The notes under the pieces are model-generated. The model was not told the DNA's origin. It ran no database searches and saw nothing but the letters and a program-made list of their open reading frames with translations. A stretch of 63,274 nucleotides of DNA from an uncultured Spirochaetales bacterium (lineage in GTDB: Bacteria; Spirochaetota; Spirochaetia; Sphaerochaetales; Sphaerochaetaceae): NCBI GenBank assembly GCA_949299185.1, contig CASFZR010000011.1:1-63274 (forward strand). Direction: 5' to 3'. This document shows positions 41,731 through 49,098 of this stretch, one piece after another. The stretch's first letter is position 1. Every line of letters begins with the position of its first letter. The position numbers were made by a program, and so were the translations under genes.

Positions 41731-43134
41731 ATGAAGAAAATCATGATTGCGTTGCTCGCAATTGCTGTACTCTTCGGATTCGCGGCAATCATGATTGCGT
41801 TGCTCGCAATTGCTGTACTCTTCGGATTCGCGGCTTGTGACAACACGACTACTCCTTCAGGAGATGAGGAGCAGACGGGTGCTGTTACCAGTGGAATGAC
41901 CAAAGATGTCATCGATATGGTGATGAACGGGTCTTTTGAGAATGTTACTCCTGCTGCTGGCAATTTGAATGCAAGAATTGGTGCTATGCTTGGTGCTGGT
42001 ACAACCGCAAAGGATATGGTTGGAAACACCGGGTATACCCTTGAGGTATCTGCTTCTGCTCCAATGACTGCAACCATTTCGCATCAGATTGCTGCGGCAG
42101 AGGGAACAACATATCCTGCTCAGACCGAGACTCTTGTTATCAATGGTATGCAGGTAGGTGAGACTGCTGATAAGACTTTTGCTCTTAACTCCTTCACCTA
42201 TACGTATGAGGGCTATACCTACGATTCATCCAACTCAATTGTACCTGTAAAGGTCGAGCTTGATGGCTGGTTCGGCAATACTGCTCTTGTCGTTACTTAT
42301 GCAACTGACACTGTTGATACCTCTAAGATCACATCTTATAAGCTCCCTGATAGCTCTTCTGTCAGTGTTGCGATTGGTGCCGATAGTGAGGCTGTGAGCG
42401 TAATTGTTGATAATGTCGCAGCTGATTCTGCTGTTGCTTTTGATACTATTTCACTCTCATATGGTGGCTACTCATACAAGAATTATGTTGCTACTAAGTC
42501 GCAGGCCGCCCAGAAGGCAGCAAAGGGTTATGTCAATCTTCTCACCGCTGAGGCTGTTGCTGACGTTCTGACAACCTGGATTGATGATGGATTTGCTACT
42601 GGTACATGGACAACGGAGTACTCTCCGGCTACCGGGGGATCTGCAAAGTTTACTCTTACTCCAGCAAGTGAGACAGCCTTTGTTGGAAGTACAGCAAATC
42701 TGAAGCTTGATGCGAATGATACTTTGGAGATTACGTTTGCTGGTTCTGGAACTGCTGATGCCTCTCAGTCGTTTGATGCTAAGACATTCAGCATTAAGGG
42801 AACGTTTAATGCATATACAACAGGTACAACTGCAGAAACGGCTTTCGCTAAGGAAATAACGATTAATGTTTCTGGAGAGTTCTCTAATGCAGATTCGACT
42901 CATTCCCTGAAGATTACGAAGAATAATTCTTCAAATGCCGTAGCAACCGTTGTTGCGACTTCGTCTCCTAATGAGCTTACGATTAAGTATACGGACGGTG
43001 TTGTTGCGACGATGAGTGCTGATGTTAAGCCGGAGCTTAGGGATGCAACACTTACCACGGCTCCTACTGATAAGGTTGTTGCGCTCTCGACTGATACGGT
43101 AGAGCTTTCTCATCCTTTCCCGACTTTCAGCTAA
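41731..43134 (+). CDS. Lipoprotein with duplicated signal-peptide core
   Basis: 467 residues. After MKK, a 16-residue block IMIALLAIAVLFGFAA occurs twice in succession and is followed by Cys36, giving the lipobox FAAC. The mature protein is rich in Thr, Ala, Ser and Val, with many short beta-strand-like segments and no recognisable domain; probably surface or periplasmic, lipid-anchored. Codon use (GCT, ACT, GTT) is more AT-rich than in the neighbours. Transcription may vary with the G9 tract in its promoter. A strong hairpin lies 16 nt after the stop. Confidence 0.85.
   Translation: MKKIMIALLAIAVLFGFAAIMIALLAIAVLFGFAACDNTTTPSGDEEQTGAVTSGMTKDVIDMVMNGSFENVTPAAGNLNARIGAMLGAGTTAKDMVGNTGYTLEVSASAPMTATISHQIAAAEGTTYPAQTETLVINGMQVGETADKTFALNSFTYTYEGYTYDSSNSIVPVKVELDGWFGNTALVVTYATDTVDTSKITSYKLPDSSSVSVAIGADSEAVSVIVDNVAADSAVAFDTISLSYGGYSYKNYVATKSQAAQKAAKGYVNLLTAEAVADVLTTWIDDGFATGTWTTEYSPATGGSAKFTLTPASETAFVGSTANLKLDANDTLEITFAGSGTADASQSFDAKTFSIKGTFNAYTTGTTAETAFAKEITINVSGEFSNADSTHSLKITKNNSSNAVATVVATSSPNELTIKYTDGVVATMSADVKPELRDATLTTAPTDKVVALSTDTVELSHPFPTFS
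41740..41835 (+). repeat. 48-bp exact tandem duplication in the lipoprotein leader
   Basis: Unit 1 41740-41787, unit 2 41788-41835; they differ only in the last base (A/T). Each begins ATCATGATTGCGTTGCTCGC. Being a multiple of three, a change of copy number leaves the reading frame intact. Confidence 0.97.
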
Positions 43135-43149
43135 ATCGAGGAATGTTGT

Positions 43150-43173
43150 TGGGCCTTGCCTATGCAGGGCCCA
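43150..43173 (+). terminator. Hairpin after the lipoprotein gene
   Basis: TGGGCCTTGC, loop CTAT, GCAGGGCCCA: ten pairs including one G-T. The sequence into the stem (43138-43153) matches 4740-4755 in 15 of 16 bases. No U tract. Confidence 0.55.
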
Positions 43174-43193
43174 TCTCGATAGGGAGGCTTGAT

Positions 43194-43340
43194 ATGGATG
43201 AGAAATCCGTAGGAAGGCCTAGGATCCCTAGCGAGAAGAAGCGGGAGTGCCTGGAGCTGTTCGAGAAGGGCAACGGGTACAAGAGGACGGCGAGCATAAC
43301 CGGAACGCATCGGGGGATACTTCCTGGGCGTACGGCGTAA
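43194..43340 (+). pseudogene. Fragment of a small helix-turn-helix (transposase-orfA-like) gene
   Basis: ATG 43194 after AGGGAGG; begins MDEKSVGRPRIPSEKKRECL and continues LFEKGNGYKRTASITG, the start of the HTH found in IS3-type OrfA and orphan spirochaete HTH proteins. The frame then departs (GTHRGILPG); the +1 frame reads DTSWAYGVR, which resembles the family's usual end. So it looks internally deleted and frameshifted, 48 residues at most. No transposase catalytic gene or terminal repeats are seen. Confidence 0.5.
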
Positions 43341-43349
43341 GATAAGTTA

Positions 43350-43377
43350 TGGGCTCAGCTTCTTTCGGCTGGGCCCA
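43350..43377 (+). terminator. Hairpin after the HTH fragment
   Basis: TGGGCTCAGC, loop TTCTTTCG (43360-43367), GCTGGGCCCA: ten pairs with one G-T. Similar in sequence to the hairpin at 43150-43173. Confidence 0.5.
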
Positions 43378-43446
43378 TGCATCAGGTGGCTGGGTGATAT
43401 GGGTGTGATATGACCCAGGCAGATGATGCCTGAACGAGGATCAAGG

Positions 43447-43475
43447 TTAGTCCTGATCTTCCGAAAGTTTATAGA
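43447..43475 (+). promoter_or_regulatory. Leaderless-type promoter of the barrel protein gene
   Basis: TTAGTC (43447-43452), 17-bp spacer, TATAGA (43470-43475), CGGGCC, GTG 43482. The spacer and -10 are part of GATCTTCCGAAAGTTTATA (43455-43473), which recurs at 45599-45617. Confidence 0.5.
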
Positions 43476-43481
43476 CGGGCC

Positions 43482-44171
43482 GTGATCTTAGCTTGTGCGG
43501 ATGCGGCCATTCTTGTTTGGATTCTTGCGATGCTTATGGTATCGCTTCTTTATGCAGGTTCGTGGGGTGTGGGCATTGAGGCTGGCTATACCCTTGGTCT
43601 TTATGACCAGAGAGGAGGTATCAGCGATTTTGAGAGATACTCTCCAGGTCATGCGTTCAGCGTATCGGTTCCCGCAGAGTATCATATCTATGACTGGCTG
43701 AGCGTAGCTACCGGGATCTCATATGAGGGGCGTGCCTATGGTTATGAGAGATCTGTTGCCGGTAACCACATGTTCGATCTGAGGAATACCGAGCATTTCT
43801 TCCTTGTTCCTCTTTCGCTTCGCTTCTCATTCGGAAATGATTTCGCCAGAGGCTTCGTGGGAGCCGGTGGTTACCTCGGAGTGAGATTCCTTTCTGAGGA
43901 ATCTGGCTATGTGTACGGAATCAACATCGGGAACATGCATGGCTTCGGAGAGCTTGATCCTGCTGCTGATAATCTCTTCGATGCTGGGCTTCTTGCGGAG
44001 GCCGGTGTAGGCTTCAGCGTCGTTGATGATGGTGAGCTGTATCTTGCTCTGCGTTATAGGTATTCCCTTACCGAGCTAGACAGGAATTATCAGGAGAACA
44101 GGATAAAGAGGTATATCGATACGTTCTCCGTTGCTGTTGGCTATTCATTCAGGCTTGGAGGTGATGCATGA
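43482..44171 (+). CDS. Outer-membrane beta-barrel protein (OmpA/porin-like)
   Basis: 229 residues with a GTG start; hydrophobic leader AAILVWILAMLMVSLLYA, then strands with alternating aromatic residues (GVGIEAGYTLGLYDQRGG, WLSVATGISYEGRAYGYE, HFFLVPLSLRFSFGND, FVGAGGYLGVRFLSEE) ending SVAVGYSFRLGGDA, the typical Phe/aliphatic last strand region of 8-stranded barrels. Related in type to spirochaete PorT/outer membrane beta-barrel families. Overlaps the following S41 protease gene by 4 nt. Confidence 0.75.
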   Translation: MILACADAAILVWILAMLMVSLLYAGSWGVGIEAGYTLGLYDQRGGISDFERYSPGHAFSVSVPAEYHIYDWLSVATGISYEGRAYGYERSVAGNHMFDLRNTEHFFLVPLSLRFSFGNDFARGFVGAGGYLGVRFLSEESGYVYGINIGNMHGFGELDPAADNLFDAGLLAEAGVGFSVVDDGELYLALRYRYSLTELDRNYQENRIKRYIDTFSVAVGYSFRLGGDA

Positions 44172-45544
44172 GAAGGATCCTTATCGTTTTATCCATCGTC
44201 CTTTGCCTCCTTGGCTGCAGGGGGGATATCACGAGGGAGGCTGCCCTTGAGGATATAACCACCTATGCAGGGCTCTTCGATGCGTGGTGGTACAAGATGA
44301 ATACCAACTATCTCTTCTGGGATCTCGATTCTCCGGGATCAGAGTGGGATGAGGTATATGATGAGTACATGCCGCGGTTTGAGGCATACGGTGCCATAGA
44401 GGGCTCTTCTCTTGCGGTTCAGGATCAGGTCATAAGGGATTTCTGCAGTATCGTCAGGCCGCTCAGTGATGGCCATTATACGATGAAGATGTCCCTTCCT
44501 GATCGCGATGTGTCGATCGCTCCATCGTCATTCAGGGCATATATGAGCGCTGGGCTTAGCTATGAGGAGGCCTATGACAGCATAATCCTTGGAAACAAGG
44601 AAAAGTACGATGCCTATATGAAGTCTGCTGTCCACAATGAATATGCCTATGGTATCGTCACTGATTGCTTCGGGGTCTCAGCGCCTTCTGGTTCTCCTTC
44701 ATACAGACCGTATGGGCCGGTGAGCGCCGGAGATGTGAGGCTGGGACGTTATTTTACGGAGGCTGGGTACCTTGTTGCTCCTGCAGGCTATTCCATCATG
44801 GGAAATGATTTCTCTGAGTTCACGGTGTTCCTCGGCCGCACGGAGGATGGGATTCTCTATTTCTCGCTCTCTAGCTTCATGATCAGTGCTTTGTCCTCGC
44901 TGGCGTCAGAGGGGAACAGGGATGCAGTCAATGCCATGACGCTTATCAATCTGTTTCTCGATGCGATCTATGATCCTGAGGGAATCAATGGCGTTGTCAT
45001 AGACCTTCGAGGAAACGGAGGAGGGCAGGTTACTGATCTTGACCTATTATGGCGCAACTTTGCGGAAGATAGGGTTAAGATCGCGGAGACGAGGGGGAAG
45101 AAGACCGGTAATAGGCTTTCCTATGGTTCCTGGCAGGACTTCTACGTAAAGTCAGATGCCTCTGCCGACTTTGACAGGCCTATAGCCGTCCTCGTGAACA
45201 AGCGCAGCGCGTCATGTGCCGAGTTCTCCACGCTCTTCTTCATGGCTTTCCGTGATGATCATGGTGGGAACGTACGGATCTTCGGGGATACGACGATGGG
45301 GGCTCAGGGGCCTTGGCTCGGTATCTCCGATGTGCTTCTTGGTTCCGGTACGTTCTTCGTCGAGCCTTATATCTCCCTCGTGATGACTCCTTTCAATCAG
45401 GTGCGTCCGTATGATGGCATCATGCGTGAAGGAGATGGTATCGTACCTGATGATACCTCCGTCGCCTTCAGCTACGAGGATTTCATGAGCGGTAATGATG
45501 CGCGGCTGAACAAGGCGCTTGAATGGGTGAGGAGCGAGGTATGA
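44168..45544 (+). CDS. S41-family peptidase lipoprotein
   Basis: 458 residues. Lipoprotein signal peptide with lipobox LLGC (Cys18). The S41 (C-terminal processing/tricorn-like) catalytic region has GVVIDLRGNGGGQVTDLDLL and the nucleophile serine in VNKRSASCAEFSTLFFMA, followed by GDTTMGAQGPW. A PDZ domain is not evident. Probably acts in the periplasm on envelope proteins. Cotranscribed with the barrel protein; a perfect hairpin follows. Confidence 0.85.
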   Translation: MRRILIVLSIVLCLLGCRGDITREAALEDITTYAGLFDAWWYKMNTNYLFWDLDSPGSEWDEVYDEYMPRFEAYGAIEGSSLAVQDQVIRDFCSIVRPLSDGHYTMKMSLPDRDVSIAPSSFRAYMSAGLSYEEAYDSIILGNKEKYDAYMKSAVHNEYAYGIVTDCFGVSAPSGSPSYRPYGPVSAGDVRLGRYFTEAGYLVAPAGYSIMGNDFSEFTVFLGRTEDGILYFSLSSFMISALSSLASEGNRDAVNAMTLINLFLDAIYDPEGINGVVIDLRGNGGGQVTDLDLLWRNFAEDRVKIAETRGKKTGNRLSYGSWQDFYVKSDASADFDRPIAVLVNKRSASCAEFSTLFFMAFRDDHGGNVRIFGDTTMGAQGPWLGISDVLLGSGTFFVEPYISLVMTPFNQVRPYDGIMREGDGIVPDDTSVAFSYEDFMSGNDARLNKALEWVRSEV

Positions 45545-45547
45545 CAA

Positions 45548-45571
45548 AGGGCCATGCGTCTGCATGGCCCT
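45548..45571 (+). terminator. Perfect hairpin after the S41 peptidase gene
   Basis: AGGGCCATGC, loop GTCT, GCATGGCCCT: ten perfect pairs, 4 nt after the stop. No U tract. Confidence 0.6.
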
Positions 45572-45598
45572 GCGATAGCCATTTGTTGAGGATCGTAA

Positions 45599-45617
45599 GA
45601 TCTTCCGAAAGTTTATA
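45599..45617 (+). repeat. Second copy of a 19-bp promoter-like motif
   Basis: GATCTTCCGAAAGTTTATA is identical to 43455-43473, and both are followed within 2-3 bases by CGGGC and preceded by GAGGATC. At 43455 it ends in the -10 of a gene; here only non-coding sequence and the nrdG promoter follow. Confidence 0.85.
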
Positions 45618-45665
45618 AGCGGGCTATCAATGCATATAACACAGGGGGAGGGGAAAGGTTACGCA

Positions 45666-45695
45666 TTGAGGCAGAGGTGCCGTTGGGTTTAGACT
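45666..45695 (+). promoter_or_regulatory. nrdG: Leaderless-type promoter of nrdG
   Basis: TTGAGG (45666-45671), 18-bp spacer, TAGACT (45690-45695), CAGCAT, ATG 45702. No ribosome-binding site close to the ATG. Confidence 0.4.
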
Positions 45696-45701
45696 CAGCA
45701 T

Positions 45702-46394
45702 ATGCAGATACATGGCTTCCAGAAGCTTACCCTTGTTGATTTCCCCGGCCGCGTGGCGGCTATCCTCTTCACAGGCGCGTGCAACTTCCGCTGTCCGTTC
45801 TGCCAGAACGCTGCGCTGGTGCTTCATCCTGACACGGAGCCTGTGGTGGATCCCGATGAGATATTCTCCTACCTTGAGAAGCGCAAGGGGATGCTTGATG
45901 GCGTAGTGGTCACGGGCGGCGAACCTACGATACATAGCGACCTGCTGCCGTTCCTCTCATCGCTGAAGGAGCTTGGCTATGCAGTGAAGCTCGATACCAA
46001 TGGATACAGGCCACGCGTGATGGCAGAGGCGGTGGAGAAGGGGCTTGTGGATCATGTCGCGATGGATGTGAAGAACAGCCTTTCGAAGTATGGCATGACG
46101 GTGGGCATCGAGGACTTCGATACCGGTCCGATAAAGGAAAGCATTTCATATCTTCTCTCCGGCCACGTGCCCTATGAGTTCCGCACTACGGTGGTGCATG
46201 AGCTGCATGATGAAAAAGATTTCGAGGAAATATCCGAGATGTGCGCGGGCGCTGAAGAATACTATCTGCAAACCTTTTCTGATTCGGGAGATATCATCGG
46301 AGAAAACCTTACCCCTCCCTCCCCGGAAGACATGGAGAGGTATATCAAGATACTAAGGAAGACTATAGGAAATGTATCACTTCGAGATAGGTAG
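45702..46394 (+). CDS. nrdG: Anaerobic ribonucleotide reductase activating protein (radical SAM)
   Basis: 230 residues. Radical-SAM cluster motif GACNFRCPFCQN, then VVVTGGEPTIHSDLLPFL and LDTNGYRP, in the NrdG/PflA-like group that begins MQIHGFQKLTLVDFPGRVAA. It generates the glycyl radical on NrdD, whose gene follows 108 nt downstream. A YjjW- or PflA-type activator is less likely given this neighbour. Confidence 0.9.
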   Translation: MQIHGFQKLTLVDFPGRVAAILFTGACNFRCPFCQNAALVLHPDTEPVVDPDEIFSYLEKRKGMLDGVVVTGGEPTIHSDLLPFLSSLKELGYAVKLDTNGYRPRVMAEAVEKGLVDHVAMDVKNSLSKYGMTVGIEDFDTGPIKESISYLLSGHVPYEFRTTVVHELHDEKDFEEISEMCAGAEEYYLQTFSDSGDIIGENLTPPSPEDMERYIKILRKTIGNVSLRDR

Positions 46395-46396
46395 TA

Positions 46397-46443
46397 CCAC
46401 TATATCTGGTGTAATTAAAGTTATATAACACTTTCTGTTGCGT
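46397..46443 (+). promoter_or_regulatory. Pair of NrdR boxes upstream of nrdD
   Basis: Box 1 CCACTATATCTGGTGT (46397-46412) and box 2 ACACTTTCTGTTGCGT (46428-46443), compared with the consensus ACACWATATAWTGTGT family pattern. Centres are 31 bp apart, the three-helical-turn spacing that NrdR needs. GTTATATAAC, a perfect palindrome, lies between them. Confidence 0.65.
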
Positions 46444-46451
46444 TTTTGCTA

Positions 46452-46480
46452 TTGCAACCTCTTCGCTCCTGTGCTACAGT
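46452..46480 (+). promoter_or_regulatory. nrdD: Promoter of nrdD
   Basis: TTGCAA (46452-46457), 17-bp spacer, TACAGT (46475-46480). Leader contains AGGAG (46493-46497) before ATG 46503. Confidence 0.6.
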
Positions 46481-46502
46481 TCACTGGAAATAGGAGCAAT
46501 CA

Positions 46503-48881
46503 ATGTACAAGGTCACGAAAAGGGATGGCCAGGTCGTAGCCTTCGATCTGTCGAAGATATCGGCCGCCATAAAGAAGGCTTTTGACTCTATCCAGAAGCC
46601 ATACGATGATAACGTAATAGACTTCATAGCCCTCAAGGTCACCGCTGACTTCGCGGAGAAGGTCAAGGACGGAAAGGTGGCTGTCGAGGATATCCAGGAC
46701 AGCGTCGAGAAGGTACTCGGCGAGGCTGGCTATGGCGATGTCGCCAAGAGCTATATCCTCTATCGCAAGCAGCGCGAGAAGATGAGGAACATGAAGTCCA
46801 CCATCCTCGATTACAAGGGAGTCGTGGACAACTATCTCCACCTCAATGACTGGAGGGTCAAGGAGAACAGTACCGTTACCTATTCCGTCGGAGGCCTCAT
46901 CCTTTCCAATAGCGGCGCCATCACGGCCAACTACTGGCTTTCCGAGATATACGATGAGGAGATCGCGCAGGCGCATCGCAACTGCGATATCCACATTCAT
47001 GACCTTTCTATGCTCACAGGCTACTGCGCAGGCTGGTCGCTCAAGCAGCTGATCCAGGAGGGCCTTGGCGGTATCCCGGGAAAGATCACGTCATCCCCGG
47101 CATCGCACCTCGCGACGCTCTGCAACCAGATGGTCAACTTCCTTGGCATCCTGCAGAACGAGTGGGCAGGCGCTCAGGCCTTCTCCTCCTTCGATACCTA
47201 TCTCGCGCCGTTCGTGAAGAAGGACAACCTCACATATGATGAGGTGAAGAAGTGCATCGAGTCCTTCATCTACGGCGTCAATACCCCGTCCCGCTGGGGA
47301 ACACAGGCTCCGTTCTCGAACATCACACTTGACTGGGTATGCCCGAAGGACCTTGAGAACGTTCCGGCCATCATCGGCGGCAAGGATCAGGACTTCACCT
47401 ATGGTGAGTGCCAGAGGGAGATGGACATGGTCAACAAGGCCTTCATCGAGATCATGATCGAGGGAGACGCGGAGGGCAGGGGATTCCAGTATCCTATCCC
47501 GACGTACTCGATCACTAGGGATTTCGACTGGTCCGAGACCGAGAACAACAGGCTGCTCTTCGAGATGACCGCGAAGTATGGCACGCCTTACTTCTCCAAC
47601 TACATCAACTCCGACATGAATCCTAGCGACGTGCGCTCGATGTGCTGCCGCCTCCGCCTCGACCTGAGGGAGCTGAGGAAGAAGTCCGGTGGATTCTTCG
47701 GCTCAGGCGAGAGTACGGGATCGGTGGGCGTCGTGACCGTCAACCTCCCGCGTATCGCGTATCAGGCTAAGGATAAGGATGACTTCTACCGCCGCCTGGA
47801 CAGGATCATGGATCTCTCCGCGCGTTCGCTGAAGATCAAGAGGACGGTTATCACGAGGCTTCTTGACGAAGGGCTCTATCCTTACACCAAGAGGTATCTC
47901 GGAACCTTCGAAAACCACTTCTCGACGATAGGGCTTGTCGGCATGAACGAGGCCTGCCTCAACGCTTCCTGGCTCGGCGTGAACCTCGGTGACAAGAGGG
48001 CCCAGGACTTCGCCGTGGAGGTTCTCAACCACATGAGGGAGAGGCTCTCCGATTATCAGGAGGAGTATGGCGATCTCTACAACCTTGAGGCCACTCCTGC
48101 AGAGTCCACCTCATACCGCCTTGCCAAGCATGATGTGGAGCAGTTCCCTGATATCATCACGGCCTCATCCGATGAGAACGCGCCGTACTACACCAACTCC
48201 TCGCATCTTCCTGTCGGCTACACCGATGATATCTTCTCGGCGCTCGACGTGCAGGACAGGCTGCAGACCCTCTACACATCAGGTACGGTCTTCCATGCCT
48301 TCCTCGGTGAGAAGATGCCTGACTGGAGGAGCGCGGCCAAGCTCGTGAGGACGATCGCTGAGAACTATGAGCTTCCGTACTACACCCTCAGCCCGACTTA
48401 CTCCGTCTGCTCTGAGCATGGGTATATCGCGGGAGAGGTATATAAGTGCCCGCACTGCGGCAAGCCGACCGAGGTCTATTCCAGGATCACCGGCTACTAC
48501 AGGCCCGTGCAGAACTGGAACGTCGGCAAGGCCGAGGAGTTCAAGGAGCGCAGGACGTATGATGTCCCTCATTCCAACCTTACCCATCGCGGTCCTATAA
48601 ACGTGACGGCGAAGAGGGAAGAGGAGTGCTTCGCGGCGGAGGGAAATGGCGATGAGATGCTTCTCTTCACCACGAAGACCTGCCCGAACTGCCGCATCGC
48701 CAAGGCTGCCCTCGATAAGGCCGGCATGAGGTATCGTGTCATAGATGCCGAGGAGAACATGGAGCTGTGCAGGAAGTACAACGTGGTTCAGGCGCCGACC
48801 CTTGTCTCCTTCACCGATGGAGTCGCGACGGTTATCTCCAATGCTTCCCAGATAAGGAAGTTCGCTGAGAGCGCTGTCTGA
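46503..48881 (+). CDS. nrdD: Anaerobic ribonucleoside-triphosphate reductase fused to a thioredoxin-like domain
   Basis: 792 residues. Order: ATP-cone (residues 1-90, VTKRDGQVVAFDLSKISAAI), the ten-stranded catalytic barrel with DIHIHDLSMLTGYCAGWSLK and the cysteine-rich SMCCRLRLD region, a zinc site (CSEHG, CPHCG) and the glycyl-radical site SRITGYYRPVQNWN near residue 665. Unusually, a further ~75 residues form a thioredoxin/glutaredoxin-like domain with CPNC (TTKTCPNCRIAKAALDKAGM) and the cis-Pro AQPT-like VVQAPTLVSF. Reduces NTPs to dNTPs without oxygen. Confidence 0.95.
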   Translation: MYKVTKRDGQVVAFDLSKISAAIKKAFDSIQKPYDDNVIDFIALKVTADFAEKVKDGKVAVEDIQDSVEKVLGEAGYGDVAKSYILYRKQREKMRNMKSTILDYKGVVDNYLHLNDWRVKENSTVTYSVGGLILSNSGAITANYWLSEIYDEEIAQAHRNCDIHIHDLSMLTGYCAGWSLKQLIQEGLGGIPGKITSSPASHLATLCNQMVNFLGILQNEWAGAQAFSSFDTYLAPFVKKDNLTYDEVKKCIESFIYGVNTPSRWGTQAPFSNITLDWVCPKDLENVPAIIGGKDQDFTYGECQREMDMVNKAFIEIMIEGDAEGRGFQYPIPTYSITRDFDWSETENNRLLFEMTAKYGTPYFSNYINSDMNPSDVRSMCCRLRLDLRELRKKSGGFFGSGESTGSVGVVTVNLPRIAYQAKDKDDFYRRLDRIMDLSARSLKIKRTVITRLLDEGLYPYTKRYLGTFENHFSTIGLVGMNEACLNASWLGVNLGDKRAQDFAVEVLNHMRERLSDYQEEYGDLYNLEATPAESTSYRLAKHDVEQFPDIITASSDENAPYYTNSSHLPVGYTDDIFSALDVQDRLQTLYTSGTVFHAFLGEKMPDWRSAAKLVRTIAENYELPYYTLSPTYSVCSEHGYIAGEVYKCPHCGKPTEVYSRITGYYRPVQNWNVGKAEEFKERRTYDVPHSNLTHRGPINVTAKREEECFAAEGNGDEMLLFTTKTCPNCRIAKAALDKAGMRYRVIDAEENMELCRKYNVVQAPTLVSFTDGVATVISNASQIRKFAESAV

Positions 48882-48904
48882 TGATATAGGTTATTTCTCT
48901 GTTT

Positions 48905-48932
48905 GGCCGCTGTATCACGCAGCGGCCTTTTT
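48905..48932 (+). terminator. nrdD: Intrinsic terminator of nrdD
   Basis: GGCCGCTG (48905-48912), loop TATCACG, CAGCGGCC (48920-48927), then TTTTT. 24 nt after the stop. Confidence 0.92.
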
Positions 48933-48937
48933 CCGCA

Positions 48938-49055
48938 CTTTCGTCGGTAAAATGTGCAGGAATCAATGATCTTTCGTCGGTAAAATGTGCATCATACAAG
49001 AACTTTCGTCGGTAAAATGTGCAAGAAGAGGGAATATTCCTCGGTAAAACGTGCA
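48938..49055 (+). repeat. Four 21-bp direct repeats at 32-33 bp intervals
   Basis: Copies start at 48938, 48971, 49003 and 49035. The first three are identical and read CTTTCGTCGGTAAAATGTGC plus A; the fourth keeps TCGGTAAAACGTGCA. Spacers are 11-12 bp and unrelated. The last copy ends 8 bp before the -35 of the AAA ATPase gene. Confidence 0.97.
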
Positions 49056-49062
49056 TAGAAGG

Positions 49063-49091
49063 TTGCTTGTCAGCCTTTGCGGTAGTATCAT
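49063..49091 (+). promoter_or_regulatory. Leaderless-type promoter of the AAA ATPase gene
   Basis: TTGCTT (49063-49068), 17-bp spacer, TATCAT (49086-49091), 7 nt, ATG 49099. No ribosome-binding site. Confidence 0.55.
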
Positions 49092-49098
49092 GAGCCTT

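Noticed and set aside
43194..43340. Complete insertion sequence
   Set aside because: Only an HTH fragment is present; no transposase catalytic domain, terminal inverted repeats or target duplication.
43495..43701. Alternative + frame starting MRMRPFLFGFL as the true leader of the barrel protein (frameshift)
   Set aside because: The GTG at 43482 in the barrel frame has a hydrophobic leader of its own and lies 6 nt from a -10, so no frameshift is needed.
45627..45701. NrdR boxes before nrdG
   Set aside because: ATGCATATAACACAGG has only a weak match to the box and no partner at 31 bp.
48938..49055. CRISPR array
   Set aside because: Repeats are 21 bp with spacers of only 11-12 bp, four copies, no cas genes, and they lie in a promoter region.
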